Shown piece by piece: positions 8,330 through 20,840 of a stretch of DNA of 64,000 bases; the first letter of the stretch is position 1; the number at the start of each line of letters is the position of its first letter. This DNA comes from Salipaludibacillus sp. CUR1 (lineage in GTDB: Bacteria > Bacillota > Bacilli > Bacillales > Salisediminibacteriaceae). The notes under the pieces are model-generated. The model did no database searches. It was not told the origin of the DNA and saw nothing but the letters and a program-made list of their open reading frames with translations. The translations under genes and the position numbers were made by a program. The stretch is taken from positions 248,001-312,000 of the forward strand of contig NZ_JAIWPE010000096.1 of the NCBI RefSeq assembly GCF_021028955.1, given 5' to 3'.

Positions 8330-10084
8330 TCATGTCGCTTCTTCCAGAAATTGTTTACGGTCCTGGAACTGTATCTCATATATACGCTTGTAATGCCCGT
8401 CTTCTATAGCAAGGAGTTCGTCATGCGTGCCTCTTTCCACAATCTCCCCTTCATCCAGTACGATAATCTCATCTGCATGCATAAGTGAGGAAATACGGTG
8501 CGCAATAATAAAGGTTGTGCGCCCTTTCATAACTTCCTGAAAGGCAGCTTGTATTTTTGCTTCAGTTTCCATGTCCACTGCACTCGTAGCGTCATCAAGA
8601 ATAAGAATACTTGGGTCAATACAGATCGCTCTTGCAATAGCTATTCTCTGTTTTTGCCCGCCGGATAATCCTCCGCCCCGCTCTCCTAAAATAGTGTCGT
8701 AGCCTTCCGGTAAATCCTTAATAAAGTCATGGGCATCTGCACGAATAGCCGCATCTATAATACGCTCCATCGATGCTTCCGGGGCCCCGTAAGATATATT
8801 ATCCTTAACTGAAGACGAAAAAAGGAACGATTCCTGCAGCACAACACCTGTATTCTTCCGGATCGTTTTCAGAGTGTAATCAGTAATCTGCCTGCCGTCT
8901 ATCCAAATACTCCCCCGGTCAGGCTCATAAAATCGTGAAATCAGCTGGGTAATAGATGTTTTGCCTGACCCTGTGGCCCCAATGAGGCCAATCGTTTTTC
9001 CAGGTGGTGCTTTAAACGAAATATTTTTTAATGCCAAATCTTCTTCTTCATCATAGCTGTGGCTTACATTTTCAAATACGACGTGGCCATCCAGGCGGTC
9101 TTTTTCTATTGCTCCCGGCTCATCAAAAATATCTTCTCTTTCATCGAGAACTTGTAAGATCCGTTCCCCTGAAGCTTTCGATTGGGAAAAAGTATTCACG
9201 ATAAAACCCAGGTTCATCAGCGGGTTAATAATAAACCAGATTAAACTGAAAAATGCGACGAGCACCCCCGGCTGTATTTCACCATTAATAACAAGCCAGC
9301 CGCCGTATCCAAGCAGGACGACCACACAGATCTGGCCGATCAGTTCCATAAAAGGAAAGTATTTTGACCATATATTTGCCGTATAAATAAACTTATCTTT
9401 ATAGTCCGTGTTTTTTGAGTCAAACCGGCCCATCTCATAGGTTTCTTTAGAGAGAGACTTAACTGTAGTCATACCGCTGATATTTTCCTGTACTTTAGTC
9501 GTCATTCCTGCAAATGATTTTCTAATATTTGTGAAGGCAGGATGGACTTTTTTATCGAACCGGTAGACGGTCAGGACGAGGAAAGGCATAGCAGCGAGTG
9601 TAACTACAGCCAGTGAAGGACTGTAATAAAACATAATTCCCATACTCAAGCCGACAAGCATAGTTAAATTAATGAGCTGGGCAAACCCAAATGATAGAAA
9701 GAAACGGAACCCTTCCACATCTGCGGTTAACCGTGACATCAAATCACCTGTTCGTGCATTATCATAGTAACGGAAAGGCAAAAACTGAAGTTTCTTATAC
9801 AGTGCGTTTCGCAGTTCATAAACTGACTGAATGCCAAACAAGTCACCTAAATACTGGTGAAAGTATACAGCTGCTGCTTTAAGCAATGTGATAAAAAAGA
9901 ACCCGGCCGCCACATAAGGGACAAGATGAAAATTCCCCTCCAATACCACATGGTCAATTGTAAATTGGAGAATAACCGGATATACCACCGTAAATGCTGT
10001 AACAGCCAACAAAAAAAGAATGGACAAAAAGAAATAGCGTTTATAAGGCCAGTAAAACTGTTTTAAACGTTTAAATGTGTCCAT
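8330..10084 (-). CDS. ABC exporter half-transporter, degenerate Walker B subunit (YfiB-like)
   Basis: 584 residues: six predicted membrane helices (about 15-310), then a nucleotide-binding domain with Walker A GATGSGKTS, an intact LSGGQKQR signature and H-loop IAHRISS. Walker B reads ILILDDATSA, with Asp where catalytic subunits have Glu, so this subunit's own Walker site is probably non-hydrolytic. It is followed 13 bases later by the partner gene. The ATG at 10084 has AAGGAGGTG 6 bases upstream. The promoter at 10175-10203 and an operator-like dyad precede it. The family exports lipophilic drugs or peptides; no specific substrate can be assigned. Confidence 0.88.
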   Translation of the reverse strand: MDTFKRLKQFYWPYKRYFFLSILFLLAVTAFTVVYPVILQFTIDHVVLEGNFHLVPYVAAGFFFITLLKAAAVYFHQYLGDLFGIQSVYELRNALYKKLQFLPFRYYDNARTGDLMSRLTADVEGFRFFLSFGFAQLINLTMLVGLSMGIMFYYSPSLAVVTLAAMPFLVLTVYRFDKKVHPAFTNIRKSFAGMTTKVQENISGMTTVKSLSKETYEMGRFDSKNTDYKDKFIYTANIWSKYFPFMELIGQICVVVLLGYGGWLVINGEIQPGVLVAFFSLIWFIINPLMNLGFIVNTFSQSKASGERILQVLDEREDIFDEPGAIEKDRLDGHVVFENVSHSYDEEEDLALKNISFKAPPGKTIGLIGATGSGKTSITQLISRFYEPDRGSIWIDGRQITDYTLKTIRKNTGVVLQESFLFSSSVKDNISYGAPEASMERIIDAAIRADAHDFIKDLPEGYDTILGERGGGLSGGQKQRIAIARAICIDPSILILDDATSAVDMETEAKIQAAFQEVMKGRTTFIIAHRISSLMHADEIIVLDEGEIVERGTHDELLAIEDGHYKRIYEIQFQDRKQFLEEAT

Positions 10085-10157
10085 CAGGGCACCTCCTTCA
10101 CATATAAAATAATTTGAAAAAATTTAATTACTCCTAACAATTTTAAACAGTAGATCT

Positions 10158-10203
10158 AATATATCGGTTTCCGAAATATATTTCTATTTGTTTTAATTAT
10201 CAA
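10158..10203 (-). promoter_or_regulatory. Candidate promoter and operator-like dyad for the ABC exporter
   Basis: Minus strand TTGATA (10198-10203), 17-base spacer, TATATT (10175-10180). An imperfect inverted repeat, AATATATCGG ttt CCGAAATATATT (10158-10182), overlaps the -10 and the start region, where a repressor would be expected to act. No local regulator gene is seen. The remaining intergenic bases up to 10294 show nothing else. Confidence 0.45.
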
Positions 10204-10294
10204 ATTAGTTCAAATTCGCTGAAAATTGGAGGATAGCTCAATAATATCTGCTTATCCTTTACAATTTCTTCTATTTACGCCGCACATTAAAAAA

Positions 10295-10315
10295 GCTGAG
10301 TGACAGTCACTCAGC
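10295..10315 (-). terminator. Rho-independent terminator overlapping the methyltransferase stop codon
   Basis: Perfect 10-bp stem, GCTGAGTGAC/GTCACTCAGC with a single-base centre, followed on the minus strand by TTTTTT. The stop codon of the methyltransferase (10307-10309) lies in the stem. Confidence 0.85.
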
Positions 10316-10972
10316 ATAAGCTATAGTAATTAATCCGATATTTTGTTTAACTTTGGAAGAGAAAACGTCACGAAAGCCGTGTTTTTCCAACAACGCTTTT
10401 ATTTCATAAGCACCGAATCTGTGTCTTTTTTCAGCTATTCTTCCCCATTGAATTAATGCTTCTCTTTCTGTCCTGTCAAGCTGCCACTCTTCCGAAAGAA
10501 CGAGGGATATATCAAGGGTTAATTCATCACTGGGATTTAAAAGAGCCACTCGCCCGCTGGTGGTCAGCACTCTCTTCATCTCCCTGACGACTTTTTCCGG
10601 TGCGGGCATTAAAAATAATAAGCAGGAGCAGAGAACAAGATCGTATGAGTTATCACTAAAAGGAAGCGATTCTGCATCCGCCACGTAATAAGTTACATCC
10701 GTATCCGGAATAACTTCTTTGGCAAGTGCCCGGGCGCGTTTAATCGTTAAGGGCGACAAATCTATACCCGTTAACCTGGATTTCTCTGAAGCGCCTCTGT
10801 GAAGGAGCCTGCCTGTTCCGCAGCCAATATCAAGCACCCGTAAATGATCCCAAGAACCAAGTGTACTAAGCATCTGTTTCTGAATTTCAACGATCCATGA
10901 CGAACAGGCCATTTTGTCAAAAAAATCGACCCGTTCATCGAATTCTTCCCGTGTCAGCTTTCTCATAACCAT
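10307..10972 (-). CDS. Class I SAM-dependent methyltransferase, substrate unknown
   Basis: 221 residues with motif I VLDIGCGTGRLL (about 46-57), acidic motif II GIDLSPLTI and post-motif LPFSDNSYDLVLCSCLLFLM, the layout of the methyltransferase_11 (UbiE/BioC-like) group. The substrate cannot be inferred. It lies 77 bases downstream of pyrE on the same strand. I see neither a terminator nor a convincing promoter in that gap, and a strong terminator follows this gene, so it may be the last cistron of the pyr transcript. The ribosome site AAAGGGG before the ATG at 10972 is moderate. Confidence 0.85.
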   Translation of the reverse strand: MVMRKLTREEFDERVDFFDKMACSSWIVEIQKQMLSTLGSWDHLRVLDIGCGTGRLLHRGASEKSRLTGIDLSPLTIKRARALAKEVIPDTDVTYYVADAESLPFSDNSYDLVLCSCLLFLMPAPEKVVREMKRVLTTSGRVALLNPSDELTLDISLVLSEEWQLDRTEREALIQWGRIAEKRHRFGAYEIKALLEKHGFRDVFSSKVKQNIGLITIAYAE

Positions 10973-11049
10973 TCTGCCCCTTTATTATCGGCACTGCTTT
11001 ACTTAAATGGTAATTATTTTGTTTTGTTAACAACAGAGCCTTAAAATAG

Positions 11050-11679
11050 TCAGACAGACATCCAGCCTTCAGGATCCTCTCGCCACTGCTGCAAAAGTTT
11101 CAGTTGATCATCAGTAATCTGTTTATTTTCGAGGGCTGTTTTAAGGAGGAACGAGTAGGTAGTCAATGAATGCAGAGGGTACCCTGATTCTTTTTCAGCC
11201 TTCTCAGCTAAGGGAAGCTCATAAGTGAAAATAGAACAAATTCCAAGTACCTTTCCTCCAGCATCTTCCACTGATTTAGCCGCTTCGATAGAAGAGCCGC
11301 CTGTCGATATAAGGTCTTCTATAACCAGTACTTTTTTTCCTTTATTTAATTTCCCTTCAATTCGGTTTTGTTTACCGTGCCCTTTTGAAGAAGATCTCAC
11401 GTAAACCATCGGAAGATCCAGACGGTCTGCAATCCATGCGGCATGCGGGATACCTGCAGTTGCAGTACCTGCGAGCACTTCCACCGCAGGGAAATGATCC
11501 TTTATGTAGGAAACAAATAAATCAATAAACTTCTGCCTTTCAGCCGGATAAGACATAATTAACCTGTTATCGCAATAAATCGGTGATTTGATTCCTGAAC
11601 TCCATGTAAAAGGGTCCTCCGGCTGGAGCGTCACAGCATTAATTGAAAGCAATAAGTCTGCCGTTTGTTTTTCTCTCAT
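11050..11679 (-). CDS. pyrE: Orotate phosphoribosyltransferase
   Basis: Converts orotate and PRPP to OMP, the fifth step of UMP synthesis. 209 residues with the PRPP-binding motif VLVIEDLISTGGSS (about 118-131) and the flexible-loop segment VRSSSKGHGKQNRIEG carrying the catalytic Lys/His. Full length compared with B. subtilis (216). It follows pyrF with a one-base gap and is the last recognised pyr gene. Confidence 0.96.
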   Translation of the reverse strand: MREKQTADLLLSINAVTLQPEDPFTWSSGIKSPIYCDNRLIMSYPAERQKFIDLFVSYIKDHFPAVEVLAGTATAGIPHAAWIADRLDLPMVYVRSSSKGHGKQNRIEGKLNKGKKVLVIEDLISTGGSSIEAAKSVEDAGGKVLGICSIFTYELPLAEKAEKESGYPLHSLTTYSFLLKTALENKQITDDQLKLLQQWREDPEGWMSV

Positions 11680-11680
11680 A

Positions 11681-14071
<2,391 letters not shown>

Positions 14072-14075
<4 letters not shown>

Positions 14076-17000
14076 ACAAGCACTTCCTTCACTCGTTTTC
14101 CCGACTGTCCCATAGCTTCAGCTGAAAAGGTGAATAATTCCAGTACTTTTACAAGTGCTTCAGCAGTGTCCATCGATGTGAGACAAACGGTTCCGTGCTC
14201 GACTGCTTCCCGGCGTATACGGAAACCGTCCCGTGCAGGCTGTTTCCCTTTTGTAAGAGTATTGACTATAAATTGGGCTTTGCCCTGTTTAATAACATCC
14301 AGCATATCCGGGGAGTCTCCTCCTATTTTGGAAATGACGGTCACCGGAATGTTCTCTTCACGAATTCTTGCTGCCGTGCCTTCAGTAGCGAGAAGATGAA
14401 AACCGATACGGTGGAAACGGCGGGCTAACTCCATTGCTTCTTCTTTATCTTTATCTGCCAAAGTAAACAATACTGACCCATGAGATGGAATTTTCATTCC
14501 TGAAGCAACTAAACCTTTATAAAGGGCTTTTTCCAAGGTGATATCTCTTCCCATCACTTCACCTGTTGACTTCATTTCAGGTCCTAAAGTTATATCCACG
14601 CTCCGCAGCTTTGCAAACGAGAAGACTGGAACTTTAACAGAAACCAGTTCTGGTTCAGGAAGACATCCTGTTGTAAACCCTTGTTCTTTAAGAGACTTCC
14701 CAATGATTGCTTTAGTAGCCAGATTTGCCATATTGACTTCGGTAATTTTACTTAAGAATGGAACCGTTCTGCTTGAACGCGGATTAACTTCAAGGACATA
14801 TACTTCACTATTATGAATAACAAACTGGATATTCATTAATCCTTTAATGTTAAATCCTTTAGCAAGCCTGATTGTGTAATCAATGATCCGTTCTTTTAAG
14901 CCAGCTTCTACATTTTGTGTTGGATAGACGGCAATAGAGTCACCTGAATGGACCCCGGCCCGTTCAATGTGTTCCATAATTCCCGGAATGACGACGGTTT
15001 CGCCATCGGATATAGCATCTACTTCAATTTCTTTTCCCGTTAAATATCTGTCGATTAAAACAGGGTGCTTTTCATTTACTTTTACCGCCCGGGCCATATA
15101 ACGAAGAAGATCGCTCTCGTTATAAACAATTTCCATTGCCCGTCCGCCAAGAACATAAGAAGGACGTACAAGTACCGGGAAACCTATTTTTAAAGCAATG
15201 TTTACTGCTTCATCTACAGAGGTCGCTGTTTTACCGAGCGGCTGAGGAATATCAAGCTCCATCAGCTTCTGCTCAAATTTATCCCGGTCTTCTGCAGCAT
15301 CCATATTTTCCAGACTCGTCCCCAGCAAATTCACTCCACGTTCCGCGAGATCTTCTGCAAGGTTTAAAGCCGTCTGCCCACCAAATTGAACAATAACCCC
15401 TATCGGTTGCTCATGTTCAATGACATTCATAACATCTTCGATTGTTAAAGGCTCAAAGTAAAGTTTATCGGATATTTCAAAATCCGTGGAAACTGTCTCC
15501 GGATTATTGTTTATAATGATCGCTTCATAGCCGGCTTCCTGTATTGCTTTTACCGTGTGTACTGTTGCATAATCAAATTCAATTCCCTGCCCGATCCTGA
15601 TCGGCCCTGAACCCAAAACAAGAATCGAAGGCTTGGAAGTAATAAGTGATTCCTGTTCCTGTTCAAAAGTGCCATAATAATACGGTGTTTCTGAAGCAAA
15701 TTCGGCAGCGCAAGTATCAACCATTTTATAAACCGGTTTTATCCCGTAGGTATGAAGCCTTTCTTCTGTTTCCTTGAGGCTGAGAGATGAAAGCCCCGCT
15801 AAGGTCTCGTTTGAAAAACCTGATCGCTTTGCTTTATAGGCAAGTTCTTCTGTTAAGCCTGACTGGCTAATTTCTTTCTCAAAATGAATAATTCTTTCTA
15901 TGTGATAAAGGAAATAGCGGTCAATTTGAGTTAACTGATGAATCTCTTCCAACGTAAACCCATCTCTGAATGCTTCAGATACATAGAGGATTCTCTCATC
16001 ATCAGCTTTTTGGAGGCGTACTTCCAGCTCTTCTTTCGGAAATCCGCTTCCTTTCGGATGCTGTAAATGGGTTAAATCTGTCTCGGTAGATCTGACTGCT
16101 TTTAGCAGGGACTCAGGGAACGTCCGGCCAACTGCCATAACCTCACCTGTCGCTTTCATTTGTGTCCCTAATGTTCTGTTCGCTGAATCAAATTTATCAA
16201 ACGGCCAACGGGGTATTTTAGTAACAATATAGTCGAGCGCTGGTTCAAAACTTGCATAAGTAGTTTTAGTAATAGGATTTATACACTCATCCAAATGATA
16301 GCCAGCCGCGATTTTAGCTGATAGCTTGGCAATAGGATAACCGGTAGCTTTGGAAGCTAAAGCAGACGACCGGCTCACCCTCGGGTTCACTTCAATAATA
16401 TAATAGTCTTCACTGTATGGATCAAGAGCGCACTGGACGTTACAGCCCCCTTCAATTCCCAAAGCGCGGATAATCTTTAAAGAAGAGTTTCTTAAAAGCT
16501 GATATTCACGGTCAGAAAGAGTCTGGCTTGGTGCTACGACTATCGAGTCCCCTGTATGAATTCCCACTGGATCGACATTCTCCATATTACAGACAACGAT
16601 CGCCTGATCATTTCCATCACGCATGACTTCATATTCCACTTCTTTAAAACCGGCGATGCTTTTTTCTATTAAACACTGATGAACTGGACTGGCAGAAAGT
16701 CCGTTTGGAACAATTTCCTGTAAATCTTTTTCATTATAAACGAGGCCTCCGCCTGTCCCGCCAAGGGTGTAGGCAGGCCTTACTATCACGGGGTAGCCGA
16801 TTCGCTTTACAAATGCTTCTGCTTCTTCAAGAGAATGTATAATATCGCTTTCCGGAACCGGTTCATTTAACCGGTTCATTAACGCACGGAATTCTTCCCG
16901 GTCTTCTGCCTCACGAATGGCTTTTAAGCTCGTACCGAGCACCTGGACCCCGTATTCATCCAATATGCCGTCTTCAGCAAGTTCTACAGCAAGGTTCAGA

Positions 17001-17284
17001 CCTGTCTGGCCGCCTAATGTTGCCAGGAGCCCGTCCGGCCGTTCCTGGCGGATAATCCTGGAGACGAAATCTTTTGTTAGAGGTTCGATATAAACTCTGT
17101 CGGCCGTTGTTTCATCCGTCATAATGGTGGCTGGGTTTGAATTAATCAGAATAACTTCATACCCTTCTTCTTTTAAAGCATGGCACGCCTGTGTGCCAGC
17201 ATAATCGAATTCTGCCGCCTGGCCAATTACGATCGGTCCGGATCCAATAACTAGAATCTTTTGAATGTCAGTTCGTTTAGGCAT
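14072..17284 (-). CDS. carB: Carbamoyl-phosphate synthase, large subunit
   Basis: 1070 residues (B. subtilis PyrAB has 1071). Two tandem ATP-grasp halves, each starting with a GSGPIRIGQ-type motif ([18 protein letters not shown] near residue 13 and [17 protein letters not shown] near 556). The C-terminal MGS-like regulatory domain starts near 935 ([14 protein letters not shown]) and would bind UMP/PRPP effectors. Makes carbamoyl phosphate from ammonia supplied by CarA. It overlaps carA by 8 bases. Being inside the pyr operon, it is the pyrimidine-specific copy (pyrAB). Confidence 0.97.
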
Positions 17285-18374
17285 ATGTTTTCCTCCCTGA
17301 TGCTTTCTGGCTGTTTTTTACGTAAGTTTTGAATTCATTAAATAATCCTTTGGCATCTTCAGGTCCTGGCGACGCTTCCGGATGGTACTGGACGCTGAAA
17401 GCCGGATAATGCTGATGTTTAACCCCTTCAATGGATTTGTCATTCACATTGATATGAGTGATATCAAGTGGTGTTCCATCGATTGAATCAGGGTCTACTG
17501 TATAGCCATGATTCTGGGAGGTAATTGAAATCTGGCCTGTACGCAAATCTTTTACCGGATGGTTGCTTCCTCTATGGCCAAAGGGCATTTTAACAGTAAG
17601 TGCTCCGCTTGCAAGTGCCAGCAGCTGGTGGCCAAGGCAAATGCCAAACAGAGGGGCACGTCCCAGAAGATTTTTGACCGTTTCCACTGCCTCAGGAACG
17701 TCTGCCGGATTTCCGGGTCCGTTGCTAAGAACGATCCCGTCCGGCTGAAGGGCTAAAATGTCGTCTGCATCCCAGGAATACGGCACAACCACCACTTCAT
17801 AGCCTTCGGAGACCAGGTCTTTTACGATTCCTTTCTTGACTCCATAATCGACCAGGACAATACGCTCGTTAACGCCCGGGTTTATATACTGGTTTTTCGT
17901 TGAAACCCTGGATACCTGGTCAACTGGCAGAGGTGTCTCTTTTAGCTCTTCTGCAACTTCCTGGATATTAGCATCCATTGAACAGAGCCGGCCTTTTAAG
18001 GTTCCGTGTTCCCTGATCATCCTTGTAAGTTTTCTTGTATCTATCCCCTCTAAACCGGGAATATCTTCTTTCTTCAGCCATTCGTGCATAGAAAACTGCG
18101 ACCTGAAATGGCTCGGATACTCTGCCGCTTCCCTCACAATTAAACCGTGTATAGCTGGTTCAATACTTTCAAAATCGTCTCTGTTAATACCGTAATTTCC
18201 AATTAAAGGGTATGTGAGAGTGACAATCTGGCCGCAATAGGACGGATCCGATAATATTTCCTGGTAACCTGTCATCCCGGTGTTAAAAACGACTTCCCCC
18301 GCTCTCTCGGTATCACTTCCGATCGCCTCACCGATAAACGTCTGTCCATTTTCTAAAATTAGCTGCCGTTTCAT
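17277..18374 (-). CDS. carA: Carbamoyl-phosphate synthase, small (glutaminase) subunit
   Basis: 365 residues (PyrAA in B. subtilis 364). Class I glutamine amidotransferase domain with nucleophile Cys in [14 protein letters not shown] and the catalytic His-x-Glu in [11 protein letters not shown]. The N-terminal domain begins [13 protein letters not shown]. Supplies ammonia to CarB through the intersubunit tunnel. Overlaps pyrC by 4 bases. Confidence 0.97.
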   Translation of the reverse strand: MKRQLILENGQTFIGEAIGSDTERAGEVVFNTGMTGYQEILSDPSYCGQIVTLTYPLIGNYGINRDDFESIEPAIHGLIVREAAEYPSHFRSQFSMHEWLKKEDIPGLEGIDTRKLTRMIREHGTLKGRLCSMDANIQEVAEELKETPLPVDQVSRVSTKNQYINPGVNERIVLVDYGVKKGIVKDLVSEGYEVVVVPYSWDADDILALQPDGIVLSNGPGNPADVPEAVETVKNLLGRAPLFGICLGHQLLALASGALTVKMPFGHRGSNHPVKDLRTGQISITSQNHGYTVDPDSIDGTPLDITHINVNDKSIEGVKHQHYPAFSVQYHPEASPGPEDAKGLFNEFKTYVKNSQKASGRKTYA

Positions 18375-19675
18375 AGTGCTGCCTCCTCTTTCTCATCCAA
18401 CCATACCGGTTGTCCTTGATAGACTGTCATTACTGGCCACCCTTGAAGAATTTCTCCTCCAAATGGAGTGTTTTTGCCCTTTGATAAAAATGTTGAAGGA
18501 TCAACGGACATGGTTTTATTCACATTAATCACCGTAAAATCTGCATGTCCGCCTTCTGCTAATTCTCCATAAGGCAAACTGAATGCTGATGCCGGCTTGA
18601 TTGTTAACCAGTCAATTAACTGTTTCTCAGAGATACTATTTTCTTTTACAAGTTTTGTGTAAAGGAGCGGGAATGCGATTTCCAGCCCTGTAATACCAAA
18701 CGGTGCTTCAACCATTGGCAGTTTCTTTTCCTCAGCCGTGTGGGGCGCGTGGTCAGTCGCTATAAAATCAAGCGTTCCGTCTATAAGCCCTTCAACCAGA
18801 GCCTGCCTGTCAGCCTCACTTCTTAAAGGAGGATTCATTTTGTAATTGGCGTCATCTGCCGGTATATCTTCTTCAGACAGGATTAAATGATGGGGAGTGA
18901 CTTCAGCCGTGACTTTTATTCCTGCTCGTTTAGCATCTCTGATTACTCTTACAGATTCTTTAGTACTCACATGGCAGACATGGTAGTGGCATCCAGCTGC
19001 TTCAGCCAGTAAGATATCCCGGGCGATATGGACGGACTCACTGACAGACAGAATACCAGGAATCGATTGTTTTTCTGAAAAACTTCCTGCATGGACGGCA
19101 CCTCCATATAATAGCGAGTTATCCTCGCAATGGGCGACTACCGGTTTGCCTGCTTCTGCTGCCTGGAGCATTGCTTCATACATTTTACCCGCTTCCTGGA
19201 TGCCGACTCCATCGTCTGTGAAGGCAAAGGCTCCTCTTGCGGCGAGTGTATGGAAATCAGTCAGGTTTTTCCCAGCCTGGCGCTCTGTAATTGCTGCGTA
19301 AGGCAGCACCCGTACATGTCCTTTTTCCTTCATTAACGAATTTATGTTTGTAAAGTGTTCTTCCGTATCTGGCACCGGTCGGGTATTAGGCATAGCAGCA
19401 ATTGTAGTAAATCCTCCCCTGGCAGCAGCTTTTGTTCCCGATTCTATTGTTTCCTTCTTTTCTCCGCCTGGCTCGCGAAGATGGACGTGCAAATCAACCA
19501 TACCCGGGATTAACAGCTGCTCTTTTATGTTAATCACTTTATCGGCTTCTGACTCATCTAAAGGTGTCCTGCTTATTTTTTCCACCGTGCCTTTATCTTC
19601 GTCCACTAACAAGTCGCATACCTCTTTTTCATTTTCCTCTGTATACATCAAAGCGTTTTTATATAACGTGGTCAT
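18371..19675 (-). CDS. pyrC: Dihydroorotase
   Basis: 434 residues, type I dihydroorotase. Zinc ligands and catalytic residues are seen in [10 protein letters not shown] (about 60-69), HCED, HVCHVST and the catalytic Asp in ATDHAPHT. Cyclises carbamoyl aspartate. The start ATG is 17 bases inside pyrB and has AAAGGAGG upstream. Confidence 0.96.
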   Translation of the reverse strand: MTTLYKNALMYTEENEKEVCDLLVDEDKGTVEKISRTPLDESEADKVINIKEQLLIPGMVDLHVHLREPGGEKKETIESGTKAAARGGFTTIAAMPNTRPVPDTEEHFTNINSLMKEKGHVRVLPYAAITERQAGKNLTDFHTLAARGAFAFTDDGVGIQEAGKMYEAMLQAAEAGKPVVAHCEDNSLLYGGAVHAGSFSEKQSIPGILSVSESVHIARDILLAEAAGCHYHVCHVSTKESVRVIRDAKRAGIKVTAEVTPHHLILSEEDIPADDANYKMNPPLRSEADRQALVEGLIDGTLDFIATDHAPHTAEEKKLPMVEAPFGITGLEIAFPLLYTKLVKENSISEKQLIDWLTIKPASAFSLPYGELAEGGHADFTVINVNKTMSVDPSTFLSKGKNTPFGGEILQGWPVMTVYQGQPVWLDEKEEAAL

Positions 19676-20567
19676 AAACTTTTTCCTCCTTTAGATTTAA
19701 AACATGGGCCAGAACAGCTTTCCTTACGTGTACACCATTTGCCATTTGCTTGAAAATCCGGGACCGGCTGCACTCCACCAGGCTGTCTGCCAGCTCAACC
19801 CCCCTGTTTACAGGAGCAGGGTGCATAATAATGCTATGAGGCTTCATTTTAAGTTCCCTGTCTTCAGTAAGGCCGAACCGGCGGTGATATTCTTCTCTTG
19901 TATAGCCGTTTCTATTATCATGGCGTTCAGTCTGTATCCTTAAAAGCATCAGTACATCAGCCTGTTCCACCGCTTGATCCATTGTTAAATACTGATGGGC
20001 ATTAATCGACTCATCCATCCATTCTGACGGCCCGGAATAAGACACTTGAGCCCCGAGTTTTTCGAGGATTTTAGCGTTAGTGTGAGCGACTCTGCTGTGT
20101 CTGATATCACCGCATATGACGACGTGAAGAGATTCAAACCTGTTAAATTCCTGCTTGATTGTTAAAAGATCCAATAATGACTGGGTCGGATGGTCTCCCG
20201 CTCCGTCTCCAGCGTTAATAACGGGGATATTCAGCCCTTTGAGCTGCTCATAATATTTTGTTTCAGGATGTCTGATAACCAGTCCTTTGCACCCGATCGC
20301 TTCAAGCGTTTTAGCGGTATCATATAAACTTTCTCCCTTTTTTACGCTCGAATGGGACACTTCAAAAGAAAGGGTCTCAATACCAAGCTGCTTTTCAGCC
20401 ATTTCAAAGCTGCACTTCGTCCTTGTGCTCGGTTCAAAAAACAGGTTGGCAACTACGGCGTTATGGTAGAAAACCGGTGCTGCATCGCCGGCGAACTTAT
20501 CTGCCTCAGCCAGCAAAGACTGTAACTCGGGTAACGTCAGATCATCTAATGTTCTTAAATTTCTCAT
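19659..20567 (-). CDS. pyrB: Aspartate carbamoyltransferase, catalytic chain
   Basis: 302 residues (B. subtilis 304). Carbamoyl-phosphate motif [13 protein letters not shown] (about 43-55; the common form ends STRTR), aspartate-binding [11 protein letters not shown] near 245 and catalytic-site [14 protein letters not shown]. No pyrI regulatory gene is present, consistent with Bacillus-type unregulated trimers. It is the first enzyme gene after the third PyrR attenuator. Confidence 0.96.
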   Translation of the reverse strand: MRNLRTLDDLTLPELQSLLAEADKFAGDAAPVFYHNAVVANLFFEPSTRTKCSFEMAEKQLGIETLSFEVSHSSVKKGESLYDTAKTLEAIGCKGLVIRHPETKYYEQLKGLNIPVINAGDGAGDHPTQSLLDLLTIKQEFNRFESLHVVICGDIRHSRVAHTNAKILEKLGAQVSYSGPSEWMDESINAHQYLTMDQAVEQADVLMLLRIQTERHDNRNGYTREEYHRRFGLTEDRELKMKPHSIIMHPAPVNRGVELADSLVECSRSRIFKQMANGVHVRKAVLAHVLNLKEEKVYDHVI

Positions 20568-20734
20568 GAGCTTTTCTCCCCTTTACGATTATGTATTTTA
20601 TAAAAAAATGGCACCAAATTAGCATCTTAATTTAAATTCCATCAATAACGACTGCAGGAACGCAAGACTGCGGAACAAGTGAAAGCATGCAGTGCTGATT
20701 TCCTCAGAATCTATACTTTCTTACCTTTCAAAAA

Positions 20735-20824
20735 AGCACCCTTGTGTCTACAAGGGTGCTCGTATGGGAAGAAGCAGAATACACTTCTCCCATGGCCGGC
20801 CACCCTTAAGAGCCTCACAGGGCT
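20735..20824 (-). promoter_or_regulatory. PyrR-type attenuator in the pyrP-pyrB gap
   Basis: In minus-strand order: a PyrR-binding anti-antiterminator (20811-20824, AGCCCTGTGAGGCT), then a terminator (stem 20735-20744 with 20751-20760, tail TTTTTT). The usual binding-loop consensus is ARUCCNGNGAGGYU, so the third base deviates (C for U). The 150 bases between the terminator and pyrB show no further clear signal. Confidence 0.85.
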
Positions 20825-20840
20825 CTTTTAAAGGATGTTA

